Shown here one piece after another: positions 21,208 through 33,000 of a stretch of 64,000 nucleotides of DNA. How positions within the stretch are numbered: the first letter of the stretch is position 1; every line of letters starts with the position of its first letter. The stretch is from Heterodera schachtii (taxonomy: Eukaryota; Nematoda; Chromadorea; Rhabditida; Heteroderidae). The notes under the pieces were generated by a model that saw only the letters and a list, made by a program, of their open reading frames with translations, did no database searches and was not told the origin of the DNA. Made by a program: the position numbers and the translations under genes. The DNA lies in NCBI GenBank assembly GCA_023374025.1, contig SIJG01000061.1, positions 342,740 through 406,739 on the forward strand. The letters run 5' to 3'.

Positions 21208-22616
21208 TAGAGACCGCATTTTGAGGCAAATGCCTTTTTTTTTCTGCGCACTTGTTTCGATATATTAAGCATAAATAACGCATTTTCCACTTGGTTTGAG
21301 GCTTCTACGTTGACTTTTATTATGCCTTTTTTTGCCTTTTTCGGGATTTTCGTGTCTTAAATGTTTTTTTTGGCATTTTGCCGTTTTGGTGCCTTTTTTG
21401 GTGTTTTTTTCGGGGCCCCCGTTTTTGGGCCCCGGGGTCGTTTGGGCCCCCGTTTTTGGGCCCCGGGGTCGTTTGGGCCCAACCTAAAAATAGAAAAATA
21501 AAAAAAAATAATTAAGAAAAAAAAATTTAAAATTTTGGAGATGCGAGTTCAAAAACAGCACCGACAAATGCAACGGCCGAATCTGGACGGACCTCCACGA
21601 CCAATTCATTCGCCTCGCAACTCCGCATTTTTATTGTTAAAATTATTGTTGAATTTATTTTTAAAATGTTTATTTTACATTTTTATGCTGAAATTTAAAA
21701 AGTTGTTTTTACTGTGATTTTTCATTTTTCTGTACTTGGGGCCCAAACGACCCTGGGGCCCAAAAACGAGGGCCCAAAAACTGGGGCCCAAACGCGGGGC
21801 CCAAAAACTGGGGCCCAAACGCCCCCGACTCTGAGAAAATTTTTCAATTCTTAGGGGGTGTATTTCTGAAATTTTTTCATTTTTAAGGGATGTATTTTTT
21901 TGAAAATTATTCAAGTCATTTCTTAGGGGTGTATTTTCCCGATTATATTCCTTTTTTAATGTAATTTTCCGTAAAAAAACGCCAAAAAAGGCACCAAAAT
22001 CGGAAATCTCAATAATTGATCGCCAAAATTTCATTTTTTTCTTGATAAAAATTTTAGATTTTAAAAATTTTCTTTATTCGAAAAACATTATAAAATTTTA
22101 ATAATCATTTAAATGACCAAAATTATGTTTTTGGTTAAATTTTACGTGTTGTGCTCCCTAAAAACCTTAGAAATAATTTTTTAAATGCCTTTTTTCATGC
22201 CTTTTTCGGAATTTTCGTGCCTTTTCATGCCTTTTTTTCAATTTTTTGGTGCCTATTTTAGTGCCTTTTTCGCGATTTTTGGTGCCTTTTTTTGCGGTCT
22301 CTATTTATGATACACATATGCATAGAGCTGCTCACAATTGTGAATCTTTAGCAAGATTAACTTTTGGTTTTATTGATTAGCCAATAAGGCTAAATTTTCA
22401 AAAATCAGGCTTTACCTCTTTTTCTGGCTTTATTCTGTTAAATACCATTAAAACAATAACAAATTTCAAATTACTACTGCCGCCTCTCGATACCGTTTGG
22501 TTTTTTTACATTTGTAAATTTAATTTTAAAAAATTTTTAAATGCCTTTTTCATGCCTATTGGTGCCTATTATAGTGCCTTTTTCGCGATTTTTGGTGCCT
22601 TTTTTTGCGGTCTCTA
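21208..22616. mobile_element. composite hAT-like MITE
   Basis: The left terminus TAGAGACCGCATTTTGAGGC pairs with right terminus GCGGTCTCTA. The flanking 8-mers are CTCATTAT (21200-21207) and CTCATTAA (22617-22624), seven of eight matching. A second internal right-like end occurs at about 22296-22305, so part of the right end is duplicated. The interior is dominated by TGCCTTTTT and GGTGCC words. A separate GC-rich insertion lies at 21411-21835. Confidence 0.65.
21411..21835. repeat. GGGCCC-rich inverted minisatellite
   Basis: A 36-bp unit (GGGGCCCCCGTTTTTGGGCC and following GTCGTTTGGG) is tandemly repeated at 21411-21483. Its complement (GGGCCCAAAAACTGGGGCCC) is repeated at 21739-21828. The two GC-rich arms flank an AT-rich core without a convincing gene, like a fold-back element nested in the larger MITE. 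Confidence 0.6.
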
Positions 22617-22799
22617 CTCATTAATGAGATGGCATAATATTTTTGCTTTTTGAAGAAAATTTTCGATTTTACACTCCTAAATTCGGAACTTTTTGGCACC
22701 TATTTTCCCATTTTTAGCACATATTTTGGTGGTTTTTTATAACCTAAAACCTACCTATTTTGGCAGTTTTTAGCACCTAAAAATCGAAGCCCTACTCAT

Positions 22800-23165
22800 C
22801 GGAACGGCCCAACTCCGTCCCAGCCAATTTTGAGCAGCATAACTTCTTAAATTGTTGACCAACTCCAACAAACTTGATATCATTCGAAAGCTCTTCACAG
22901 GCTCTATTAGATATTTACAGAGAATGTCGAACTGTAAAAAAAGATTGTGATAAAAAACTTCGAAAATTTTGCCTTTTTTGCAGTTATCAATCGACAACTT
23001 TTTTGTGAGCAGCTTAATCGCTTAGTAATAGCTTAGAAATTTCTTCTAAACATCCAGAGCTTTCGAATGATACCAGGCTTATTATGTTTGGTCAACTGAG
23101 AAAAAAGATATGGCTTCATAAACTTGGCTGGGACGGAGTTGGCGGGACGGAGTTGACCCCTACCG
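22800..23165. mobile_element. short MITE with 8-bp target duplication
   Basis: Flanked by CTACTCAT on both sides (22792-22799 and 23166-23173). Inside, GGCCCAACTCCGTCCCAGCC near the left end is mirrored by GGCTGGGACGGAGTTGG near the right end. It has landed in the right terminus of another element whose end reads AAATCGAAGCCCTA. Confidence 0.7.
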
Positions 23166-23176
23166 CTACTCATGAG

Positions 23177-23782
23177 TAGGGATCATTTTTTTATGTAAAT
23201 ACATGTTTTTTTTCCTGGATTCTCCATGCTCTAATTAGTAGGAAAAACACTTTCTTTTTTGTGTTTGCGAACAAAAGTTGGGACTTTTATTTACATATTT
23301 TTACATATTTTCGGATTTTTCTACATATTACATATGTACATATTTTTATACATATTTTGGACTTTTTCGCATTTTTTCGTACATATTTTGCAATTTTTTG
23401 AGAATTTTTAGGGAATTTTTTTATGAAATACCCACAAAAATATCCAAAATTTCGCAATTTTTTTCAAAATTTTGAGAATTTATAGAAATTTTTTTTGAAA
23501 ATGTGCCCCAAAAAAATAGTTTTTTTTTTTCAAAAATGGGATATGAATAAATTAATTTTTAAATTACTAAAAGATAATTCTAAGCCTATTTAGGTCATTT
23601 TCATGGCAATTTGTGCCTATTTCACCCTTTAGAAAGAATTTTTTCCAAAAAATCACCATTTAAAAAATTTTATTTACATATTTTAGTACATATTTCTGGA
23701 TTTTTGTACATATTTCAGTGTTTTTTATACATATTTTATTTACATATTTCGCGATTTTTCTTACATAAATAAATGATCCCTA
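23177..23782. mobile_element. hAT-like MITE with ACATATTT words
   Basis: Termini TAGGGATCATTT and AAATGATCCCTA are flanked by a perfect 8-bp duplication CTCATGAG (23169-23176, 23783-23790). The 606-bp interior repeats TACATATTT-like words in both halves and encodes nothing convincing. Confidence 0.85.
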
Positions 23783-24074
23783 CTCATGAGTTGAAATAGC
23801 GAGAACTGAGTTGGCATTCGTTTGGCGTTTCGTTTTCTGTCTAATTCTTTGCTTGGCTTGTATTCTTTAGTTCACTATTTCTCTCGCCTTTAAGCTCTGT
23901 GCTTAAGCTGTTCTGTCTGTTGCTTCTTTTCCATTTCATTTATTTAGCAGTCAATCAAAAAAAAAAATTCACTAAGTTACGCGTGTCCCTTTTTTAATGA
24001 TCCATTATTATTTTTTGGTTAGCTTCATTGATTTTGCATAAATTTCTAAATTTTATTTATTTGATTTTTAAGGG

Positions 24075-27000
24075 ATGTGCCGTAATTGTTCTCCGCTTGT
24101 AAATTCCGAATTTTTTCGGAAAATTTTTTCGTTCAGCCTTCTCACTTTTGTCCATTTTTTGGGGCTTTCATCGGCCCAACAAGATGCTATTCGACGCTTT
24201 GAATATAAGCATAGGTATGGATGGCTTGAATGATTCTCTGTATTAAAATAGTGCCTAACAAACATTTTTATTTAAATTAATATTTTCTGGGTTTTTTCCA
24301 TTTTGGGCGCCGTATTTTACGCATTAAATTTGGCTTAGTTGCATTTTATACCACCAAAAAAAACAACAAAAAAACACGGCACTTATGTAGAGTTGGAGTC
24401 GACAAAAAATTTTAGGGTTCGAAAAATTAAATTTTTTGTTGCAAAACCAAAGGGTGGGGACCTTTTGGTTAAAAAGAATTTTAGTTAATACTATATTAAT
24501 CATATATGGCCCAAACTCAAAATTGCTCAAACGGTTAGAATCGAATTAAATGACCTAGAGCGATGAGAAAAACGCAAATTAGGGGCAAGCTTTCAATTTT
24601 TATGTAAGAAAAAAAAATCGGATACTGAGTTCCAAAAGGGTCCACCCTTTGGTTTTGCGAAAAAAAACAATTTAATTTTCCGACACCTACTCAGAATTTT
24701 TGTCGTTCGGCTTTTTCTTGTGGTTCTATTGCAGTTAACATGATGACCATAAAAGAAGACAGGACCATAAAGTAATTTGGCAATTTAATGCACTAGAACT
24801 TTTTAAAATATCTAAATTAATCATTCTTGGGTATCATTTCAATTGCCAAAATGTCCTCTATTAGTCTATAAAATCTCAAAAAGTTTTATTTGATTTTAGA
24901 AAAATTATGACCAAAAAATTTTTTTTTTTCTAATTCGCTTTTTCGAGTTTTTTTACCATAAGTTTTTGAATCTTGGATAATTTTTTTTCTAACATTCTTA
25001 AAATAATAAAGGACACTTTCAAATGATACCAAAACTGTTTAAATTGAATGCTTCTTTAAAAAGTTATGATGAATTAAAGTTGCCAAATTATTTTGTGGTC
25101 GTGTAAACTGCAATAGACCCTGTTTTTGACCCTCTTTAAAATCCAGCTTAATTTTCAGTTTTCGTACCCCAAATTTGGCACAACGGGACGGCACAATCCC
25201 ATTCTGGACAGTTGCCGGCGATGCGATTGCCAGCGGGGAACAGCTGAGGTTGGCCCCGTCCATGCGCAGTCGGAAGGGCCTGGTAAAATAAAAGCAAAAA
25301 ATAATTTTAAAAAATTTTCAAGAATTTTTTAGGCCTGGAACAAACGTGCCTTCACCGAGAGTGACCATTTTGAGTTGCAATTTGCCTTCAAAGTGACGGG
25401 CCAAGGCCGAATTGGGGGCGATGGGCTCGCCATTTGGTACAAAAATACGAATATTACACCCACTCCCCCTGTTTATTTCGTTCCACTGAATTTTCCCTCT
25501 TTTTTGGGGTGTTTTCTCTAAAAAAAAACGGGGAAAGGGTCTCCAGAAAAACTCAGCCGGGGCTAGGTTCACCCGGACTCCATTATTAGAAATTTACCGA
25601 CAACAATGTCGAATAGGACTTGCAGTCGACTGGTGCGAAAAAAAAGCGCGTAAAAAAATTCATTTTTATAATTTTTTTTTTTTGGTACCATTAGAAAATA
25701 GGGGCAGTGAGGCAATTAAAGGGTTAAGTCGGTGAGGAAAATTTTCTATGCTCTACTTCAGCTAAAAAACGGGGGGGGGGGAGGAATGGGTCTCCGGAAA
25801 AACTCATCCGTAGCTTGGTTCATCCGGTCTCCATTAATTAGAAGATCTGAAAAGAACCGACAATGATATTGAATGATAATTTGTGGTTGACGGATGCGAA
25901 AAACCGCGCGTAAAAAATTGCCATTTTTGCAATTTTTGGTACTTTAAGTAAATGGACGCAGTGAAGTCAATCCCACATTCTTTTGTATCAGATTGAAAGC
26001 TTAAAGTCTCAGGATTTAAAAGCAACAAAAGAGCAAATAATGAGATTAAAAAAATTATTATGGAAAAAAAAACTAAATCCAACTTTCGAATATTATATTC
26101 AAGAATAATTTTTATCTGTTTTATTAACCCATAATTTAGTTTATTAAATTCTGTAGACTTTAAACTTTCGATTGATACCAAAAATATGGGCGTTGACTAA
26201 GTAAGAAAAAAGTTATGGCTTCGGAAACTGAGAATTGTCACTGATTGGACGCATAAACTGAACTGGAAGAACCAATTAATTGTTATGCCATGTCATGCCA
26301 ATATTGGCGATTTGACCGGGATTTGGGTCGGCATTAAGCCCAGTCTTGAGAACTTCTAAAGCAATGAGTGCAATTATTTTGGAGTTTTTTTTTTTTTTTT
26401 TTGCGAATTCAGTTCGGAATAATACAGTAAATGGTATTGGTCCGAAAAAATTGTTGCAATAAAAAAAGTCGAAAAAAGAATCGTGCGGATAAATTTTTGG
26501 AATTTTCTGACATTTTTGCGAATTTTTTTCTTTCACTGCCCCTCCCCCGAAGGTACACGGCCCAGCAGGGCACATTGGGCCCCGTGTTTGGTGCCAATGA
26601 TTACTGGACCGGCATGGCCATCATGCTGGACTCGTTTGACAATGACGGGCAGCGCAACAACCCGGCCATTTCGCTGATGATCAACGACGGTTTCTAGCTG
26701 GCGCAGGAGGGAGGGGGGGGGGAGGCGTCAAAAAATTTGAGGGGACAAATGGGCGATGGATTTTTTTTGCGTATAACTCCTTTCATTGGTGTACGAATTG
26801 GATGAATTCGAGCTATAGTATTAGGATGCGGAACAAAATAATTTCCAAAAGTTGTGGCCAAAAAATGTTTTAAACTTTCTGGCCATAACTTTTTTAAAAC
26901 TATCGAACTTTTTTGCAATTTTGCATGATAATAGAGGACACTTAGAGCTATCGAATGTTACCAGGAATGTTTAATTTGGATGATGCTAGAAAAAGTTGTG

Positions 27001-30000
27001 GTGCATTAAAGTTGACTCTTTTTTATGGTTGTGTAAACTGAAATAGAGCCGAATGCGGAGTTCTCCCCCCCCCCCCCCCCTCCTGGCCAATGCCTGTTTT
27101 TGGCCATTTATTCGTTAATTTTGCATAATAATTTAAAACACACTTTGGGCCATCATATGATAAACTATGAGAATGGAGTTATACTTCAAAAACATGGCGC
27201 CGGCGCTCAGTTGCCCTTTTTCGTCAAATTTTCTGTGCAATGTCCAAATTGGTTGAAAAATAGCAATTTTTTTTGGGGGGGGGTGCGCAATTGGTTAATT
27301 ATTTTTGTGGGTCTGAACAGGTCAAAAATGAAATTAGAAAAAAAAAAGAATTCACTTAGAAAATTTAGTGAGTTGGACTCAAAACCGAAAACCCCCTAAA
27401 AACAGGAAAACCCAAATTTTCAGCGTTTAACTAACCTAAAATGTTTGCAAAATTATTAAAAAAAAAGAATTTGCTGGGCAAAATTTGCTGCAAACATTGA
27501 GCCTTCTAATAATTACGATTGCATTATTTGATTTTGTCCATTTTTGCCAGGCACTCGCGCGTTTGACCATCACACGGACGGGTCCAACCAAGTGTTGAGC
27601 AGTGCGTTTTCTCAATTAATTTGAAAAAAAAATTCATTTAATTACTTGGTAGTTTCGCCGCAACCTATTAAATTTAAAAAAAATTCATTGGTATTTTCTT
27701 TCCACTCTTTGCTCGGAACAGGCCGTTTCACCTCCGAGGATTTTGTTTTAAATTTTCAAAAAAAAAAATCTTGGAAATATTTTAAAATAACGAAACAAAA
27801 AAAAATGACCATAAATCTTTATCATTGCCAAAAATCAAGTAAAAAAACTTTTGTTCAGCGACTTTTTTTTTAAATTTTTAAACATTTTTTTTTTTTTGAA
27901 AATTCGGTAATTCCGGGGGAAATGAAGTGCACCCTTTTTTTGCTAACCCTCTTCCCCTTTCCTTGATTTTAAAAAAATATTCAAATTTCCAAAATTTTGT
28001 TGCGCCTCCCCAAGGGCGTAGCCAGGACCTTCGTTTCGGGGGGGGGGGGGGGGGGGCCCAACTCAAAAAGTCGATTCTTAGGGGTGTATTTTTCTTTTTT
28101 AGGACAATTTTTAGGGGTGTATTTTTGGTTTTTTGAAATCCCTGCAATTTTGTTAAGAAGATTGCTTAAAATTTTAAAAAAATTACTGAAAATTTTTTAC
28201 TTTTTGGGTTTCGGGGGGGCCCGGGCCCGGGCCCCCTCCCCCCCCCCCCCTAGCTACGCCCTTGCGCCTCCCATTTTCCAACAACAAATGCCACTGCTTT
28301 TGTCCCAGCATGCCAACGCGACTTCCGCAACAAGCAGTACCCGGTGCACATCAAGGTGGAGTACTTCCGCAACACGCTCACTGTGCACGTCTCCGATGGG
28401 ATGAGCGCGACGCCGCGCTTTGAAATGTGCATCCGCGCCGAGCACATTTTTCTGCCCAAGGCGGGCTTCTTCGGCGTGTCCGCCGCCACCGGGGGGCTGG
28501 CGGGTGAGAGAGAGTGGATTTAGAAAAAATAAATAAATTTCGTTAAATTTCCAAAAAAAAAAATTTAACAGGCAATGCCTAACCCCCAAATACCCTCAAC
28601 TATTATAAAAAATGACGTTGTTGGCTTGAAACGGCTTAAAAAAATTAGATTTTTTCGCTCGAACTTTGACTAATTTGCTTTGGAACGGCGAACTTCACGT
28701 TAAACCGGTTTTTAAAACTCTGAATACCGGTTTTGTACAGAACCGGTTCAAGAATTTTTTTTTTCGCTCGTCAGTTTGAAGAGCCAATTAAAATTTTAAT
28801 GCCAATTTGTAGAAGACAGATTGGGATGTTAAAATAACATAAAAAATAATTTTCTGCAATCAAACTTTTTGATGTTTTCCATTTTCAGGAAAAAGTCGAT
28901 GTTTTATGTTTTGTCCTAGTATATTCAGCCCAATATCCAGAAATGTCCAGTTTAGTTAGTCGAAATTATAAAAAAAAATGCCAAAATATGGATAAAAATA
29001 AATAAAAATGTTTTTTATTGTAATTTTTAAAAATATTTCATATAATTTAATAATTTTTTGTCAATATTTTATAATAAATTAAATTAAGGTTTCGCTTTAA
29101 AGAAAATTTTTCTTTTTCTTTTCAATACATTTTTCTTTATTATTTTTTGAACAAAGCAAAAAAAATGTGCTAAAACTATGGGGAAAATTTATTATTTATT
29201 TTTTTTACTATTAAATTTAATTTTAATCCGAAATTAAGCGGTGAAAATAAATGTTATCCGCAAAAAAATAAATAAATAATAAACCCCCCCCCCCCCCCTC
29301 ATTGTCAAGATGACCACGACGTGTTGGACTTCACCGTGTTCTCCCTGTTCACTGACATTGCTCAGCTGGAGCATGCCAAGCAGCAGTTGGCCACCGAGGA
29401 GCGCTCACGAGCGCAAGCCGAATTTGAACGGCAACAGCAAGAATATGAGAAGGAGAGGCAAAAGTGGGTTAGACGAAATGAATTTTGGAGAAAATGTGCC
29501 AAAAAATATTATTTTATTCCTTTAAATTTGGCATTTTGTGAGTGTGGACTGCCTGGCTCAGTGGTTAGTGCCTCTGTTTTGTTTGTGTGAGTCGTCGGTT
29601 TGATTCCCTTCCCCTCCTCCTTCCTTTTCTCCCGTTTTACCGCACTTTGGCTCTCTCAACTTTGTTGTGGCCAAACAGTGCCGGAAAGGGCGGGTAAATA
29701 AAATCGGACTGAGTGCAGAACTTGCTTCCGGGGTACCGAGTTCCTTGATGCGTTGAATGGATTTTAAAATTGATTTAGCGCGGTCATTTAGTCCACAATT
29801 TAAAAAATTTTTTTACTGACAATATTTTGATTTTTAAAAATATAGAAAATGTTTTTATGAAAGATAAAAAAAACTAGTAAAAATTAAAATTTGAAATTCT
29901 TTGTAAAAATTCTTAAAAAATACATATTTTTTCTCAACATAAATTGTAAGGGAAAAAAAGAAATGTCAATTCTACTTTGCCTTTTTCTTATTAATTTTGG

Positions 30001-33000
30001 CATTTTATGCAGTGTGGTGGAATGCTTATTATTTATACTCGAAAAAATTGGCTACAGAATAAATTAGGGATTATTAGGGTTTGCCATTTGCTCTGCGAAT
30101 AATGGTTTTTTAATATTTTATTTTACTTTTTTTGCGCAAAATTTCTAAAAACTTTTGCTTCTTTTTTTTCAAAACTCGTTGTGATAATGAGCATATACAT
30201 AAGTGTTCAAGGCTGCCAGGTTATTTTTCACTTTGTGTTAATTTTTAAAAATTCAAACAAAAATATTCCGGTCAATTAACTTTTTTTTTTTTGTCTTTTC
30301 CGCATTCATTTGGCATTTTGAAAAAATGTGCCATAAAGGTCTTCTTTTTTTGTTTTAAGGTGTTGAAAATTTTTAAAAAATTCAAAAAGTTTTTATTTCT
30401 AAACTGTCCCCCAAATTGGGTTTCTTCTCAAAAAAAAGACAATAGAAAATTAATTTTAAGATAGTTGAAACCTTATTCTAAGTATAATTAGGTCATTTGT
30501 CTGGTCATTTTATGTGTATTCAGGATTTACTAAGATTTTTTGTCCAAAAATATCATAATTTTTTTTTACATATTTTATACAATTTGGGGGATTTTTGTAA
30601 ATTTTCTAATATTTTTTCTTTTGAATTTCGCATTGTGTGCAGTGTGGACTGCTTGGCCCAGTGGTTATTGCGTTGGTTTTGTTTGTGTGAACTGTTGGTT
30701 CGATTCCCTTCCCCTCCTCCTCCCTTTCTCCCGTGTGCCCCGCACTTTGGCTCTCTCAACGTTGTTGTGGCCAAGCTGGTGCTGTACGCTACGGGTAAAT
30801 AAATTTGGACTGAATGCAGAACTCGTCACCTCACCCCGAGTTCCTTGATGCGCTGAATGGCTTTGTAAAATTGATTTCGCGCGGTCGTTTAGTCCATAAT
30901 TTTTCAAAAAATTTGACAAAAATTTTTTTCACTGTATTTAATTTTGGGCTATTTGGCGTTTTAAAAATTTTACTATTTTTCAAATGTTATTAGATTATCA
31001 AAAAATCTTCTTCAGGATTTACTTGGGCTTTAAAAACCAATGTCTTCCTTAAAAGAGCATCATTAAAATAAACTTTTTAAATATTTTTATTTTAAATTTT
31101 TCCTTGAATTTGACGCATTTTGCCAAAAATCTATTAGACAACAATTAAGAATCCCAATTTTTTTTCGGAGTTTTTAACCCACTGACCCTAAATTCTCCAC
31201 TTAAATAGCCAGATTTAATTTATGAAAAAAAATCAAAAAACTTTTTTAATGCCTTTTCAATGAATTTGTGCACTTTGCATAGTGTATACTGCATAGCCAA
31301 GTGGTTAGTGCCTTCGTTTTATCAGTGTGAACTGTTGGTTCGATTCCACTACCCCTCCCTTTTCCCATTTCTCCCGTTTGACCGCACTTTGGCTCTCCCA
31401 ACTTTGTTGTGGCCAAGTGCTAACAACGCGGGTAAACAAATTTGGACTGAGTGCAGAACTCGTTTTGGGGTTGGTCCGGGTTCCGCTGATGCGTTGAAGT
31501 TCTTCAATTTCTTTGACGTGTTCATTCAGTCTACAATTTTCTTTTTTTTTCTAAATTATTTCGAATTTTACTAACTATTTTTAGGCCTTTTCTATTGGCT
31601 GAGGATTTCTTTTTTTTTGATCAGTTTTGGAATATAAAATTTGAAGTTACTTTTTACTCACTTTTGGTGCTTTTTTTGGCGCTTTTAATGCCCAAAAAGC
31701 CGTTCATTAATATTTGCTATTGACATTATAAACATAGGTGGAAAACGGGGATGGGAGGTCAATTTCGTAAATTGTACGCGAGTCCGAGGCAATTTCGTTA
31801 AACTTTCGGCGAAAATTGAAAAAACACTGGTAAAGATGAGAAAATTTTACGGAAATGGGGGAAAAAACCCAAAATGTTGTTCAAAAAGAAACTCAAAATT
31901 TTTTACTATTTTGAATTGCATTGACTTTCTCAATTTTGTTGGCCAAATTGTGCCTTTTTATGGCGAGTAAATAATTTGGATTGAATGTAAAACTCATTTC
32001 CGGATTGCCCAGGTTCCATGACGCGTTAAATGGCTTTAAGATTAATTTAGCGTGGTCATTCTAAGTCCATAATTTTTTCTAAATTTTTAATTTAATTAAA
32101 TTTGATTTGTGTTTAATTTAGTCTCTACCGTTTTATACCAAACCCCATACATGGAAAAGCAGTCCATATTTTTTTTAATAAGCGCATAAAGTTTTGTTGT
32201 AAATTTTCTCTGTTTAATTTTCTGATAGCCCCTTATCTTTACCCTTTTTTAAAAATTTTTACAAATTTTTCAATCCAAAAAAAAATAAAATATTAAATTA
32301 AATGATAATAATTAGGGCTGGGAATTTATGTAAATACATATTTTTTTCCTTGGGTTCTATGGTCGAAATAATAGGAAAACGACTTTCTTTTTTGTGCTTG
32401 CGAACAAAAGTTGGGACTTTTATTTACATATTTCGGGGGCTTTTATACATAATTTACATTTCAGGATTTTAACACATTTGGTACCTGTTTTGAAATTAAT
32501 TCTTACAAATTTTTTTCTTTTTACATATTCTGAGGATTATTTACGGAAATTTTAGAAATCATCAAAAAAATTCAAAATTTCTGCAAATTTTTTATACATA
32601 CTTCTTTATTATCTTGTTTTGAAAATTTATAGAAATTCTTGTCAAAAAATAAATTTTTCTTGAAAATATACGACTAAAAAATACAAAAATTAATTTTTAA
32701 AATACTAAAATTTGAAGGCCATTTAGCTCATTTTATGGCATTTGTGCCTATTTCAATCTTTACGAAGAATTTTTTTTCATTTTTTAAAATTTAATTTACA
32801 TATTTGGTGCGTATTTTGGGTTTTTATATATATTTCGGTATTTTTTTATTTTTACATATTTATGTTTATGTTCATATTTTGACCACTTTTTGTACACATT
32901 TTTGGCAGTCCTTCTAGAAATAGTTTTCTGAAAATTTTTATTGTATTTGGCATATTTCCCTGGGAAAGTTTTTCGAATTTAAAAATCATTTAACTATTTC

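Noticed and set aside
28254..28589. Minus-strand frames opposite lectin exon 6
   Set aside because: Shadow of the conserved lectin exon, which encodes CQRDFRNKQYPV and FFGVSAATGG on the plus strand.
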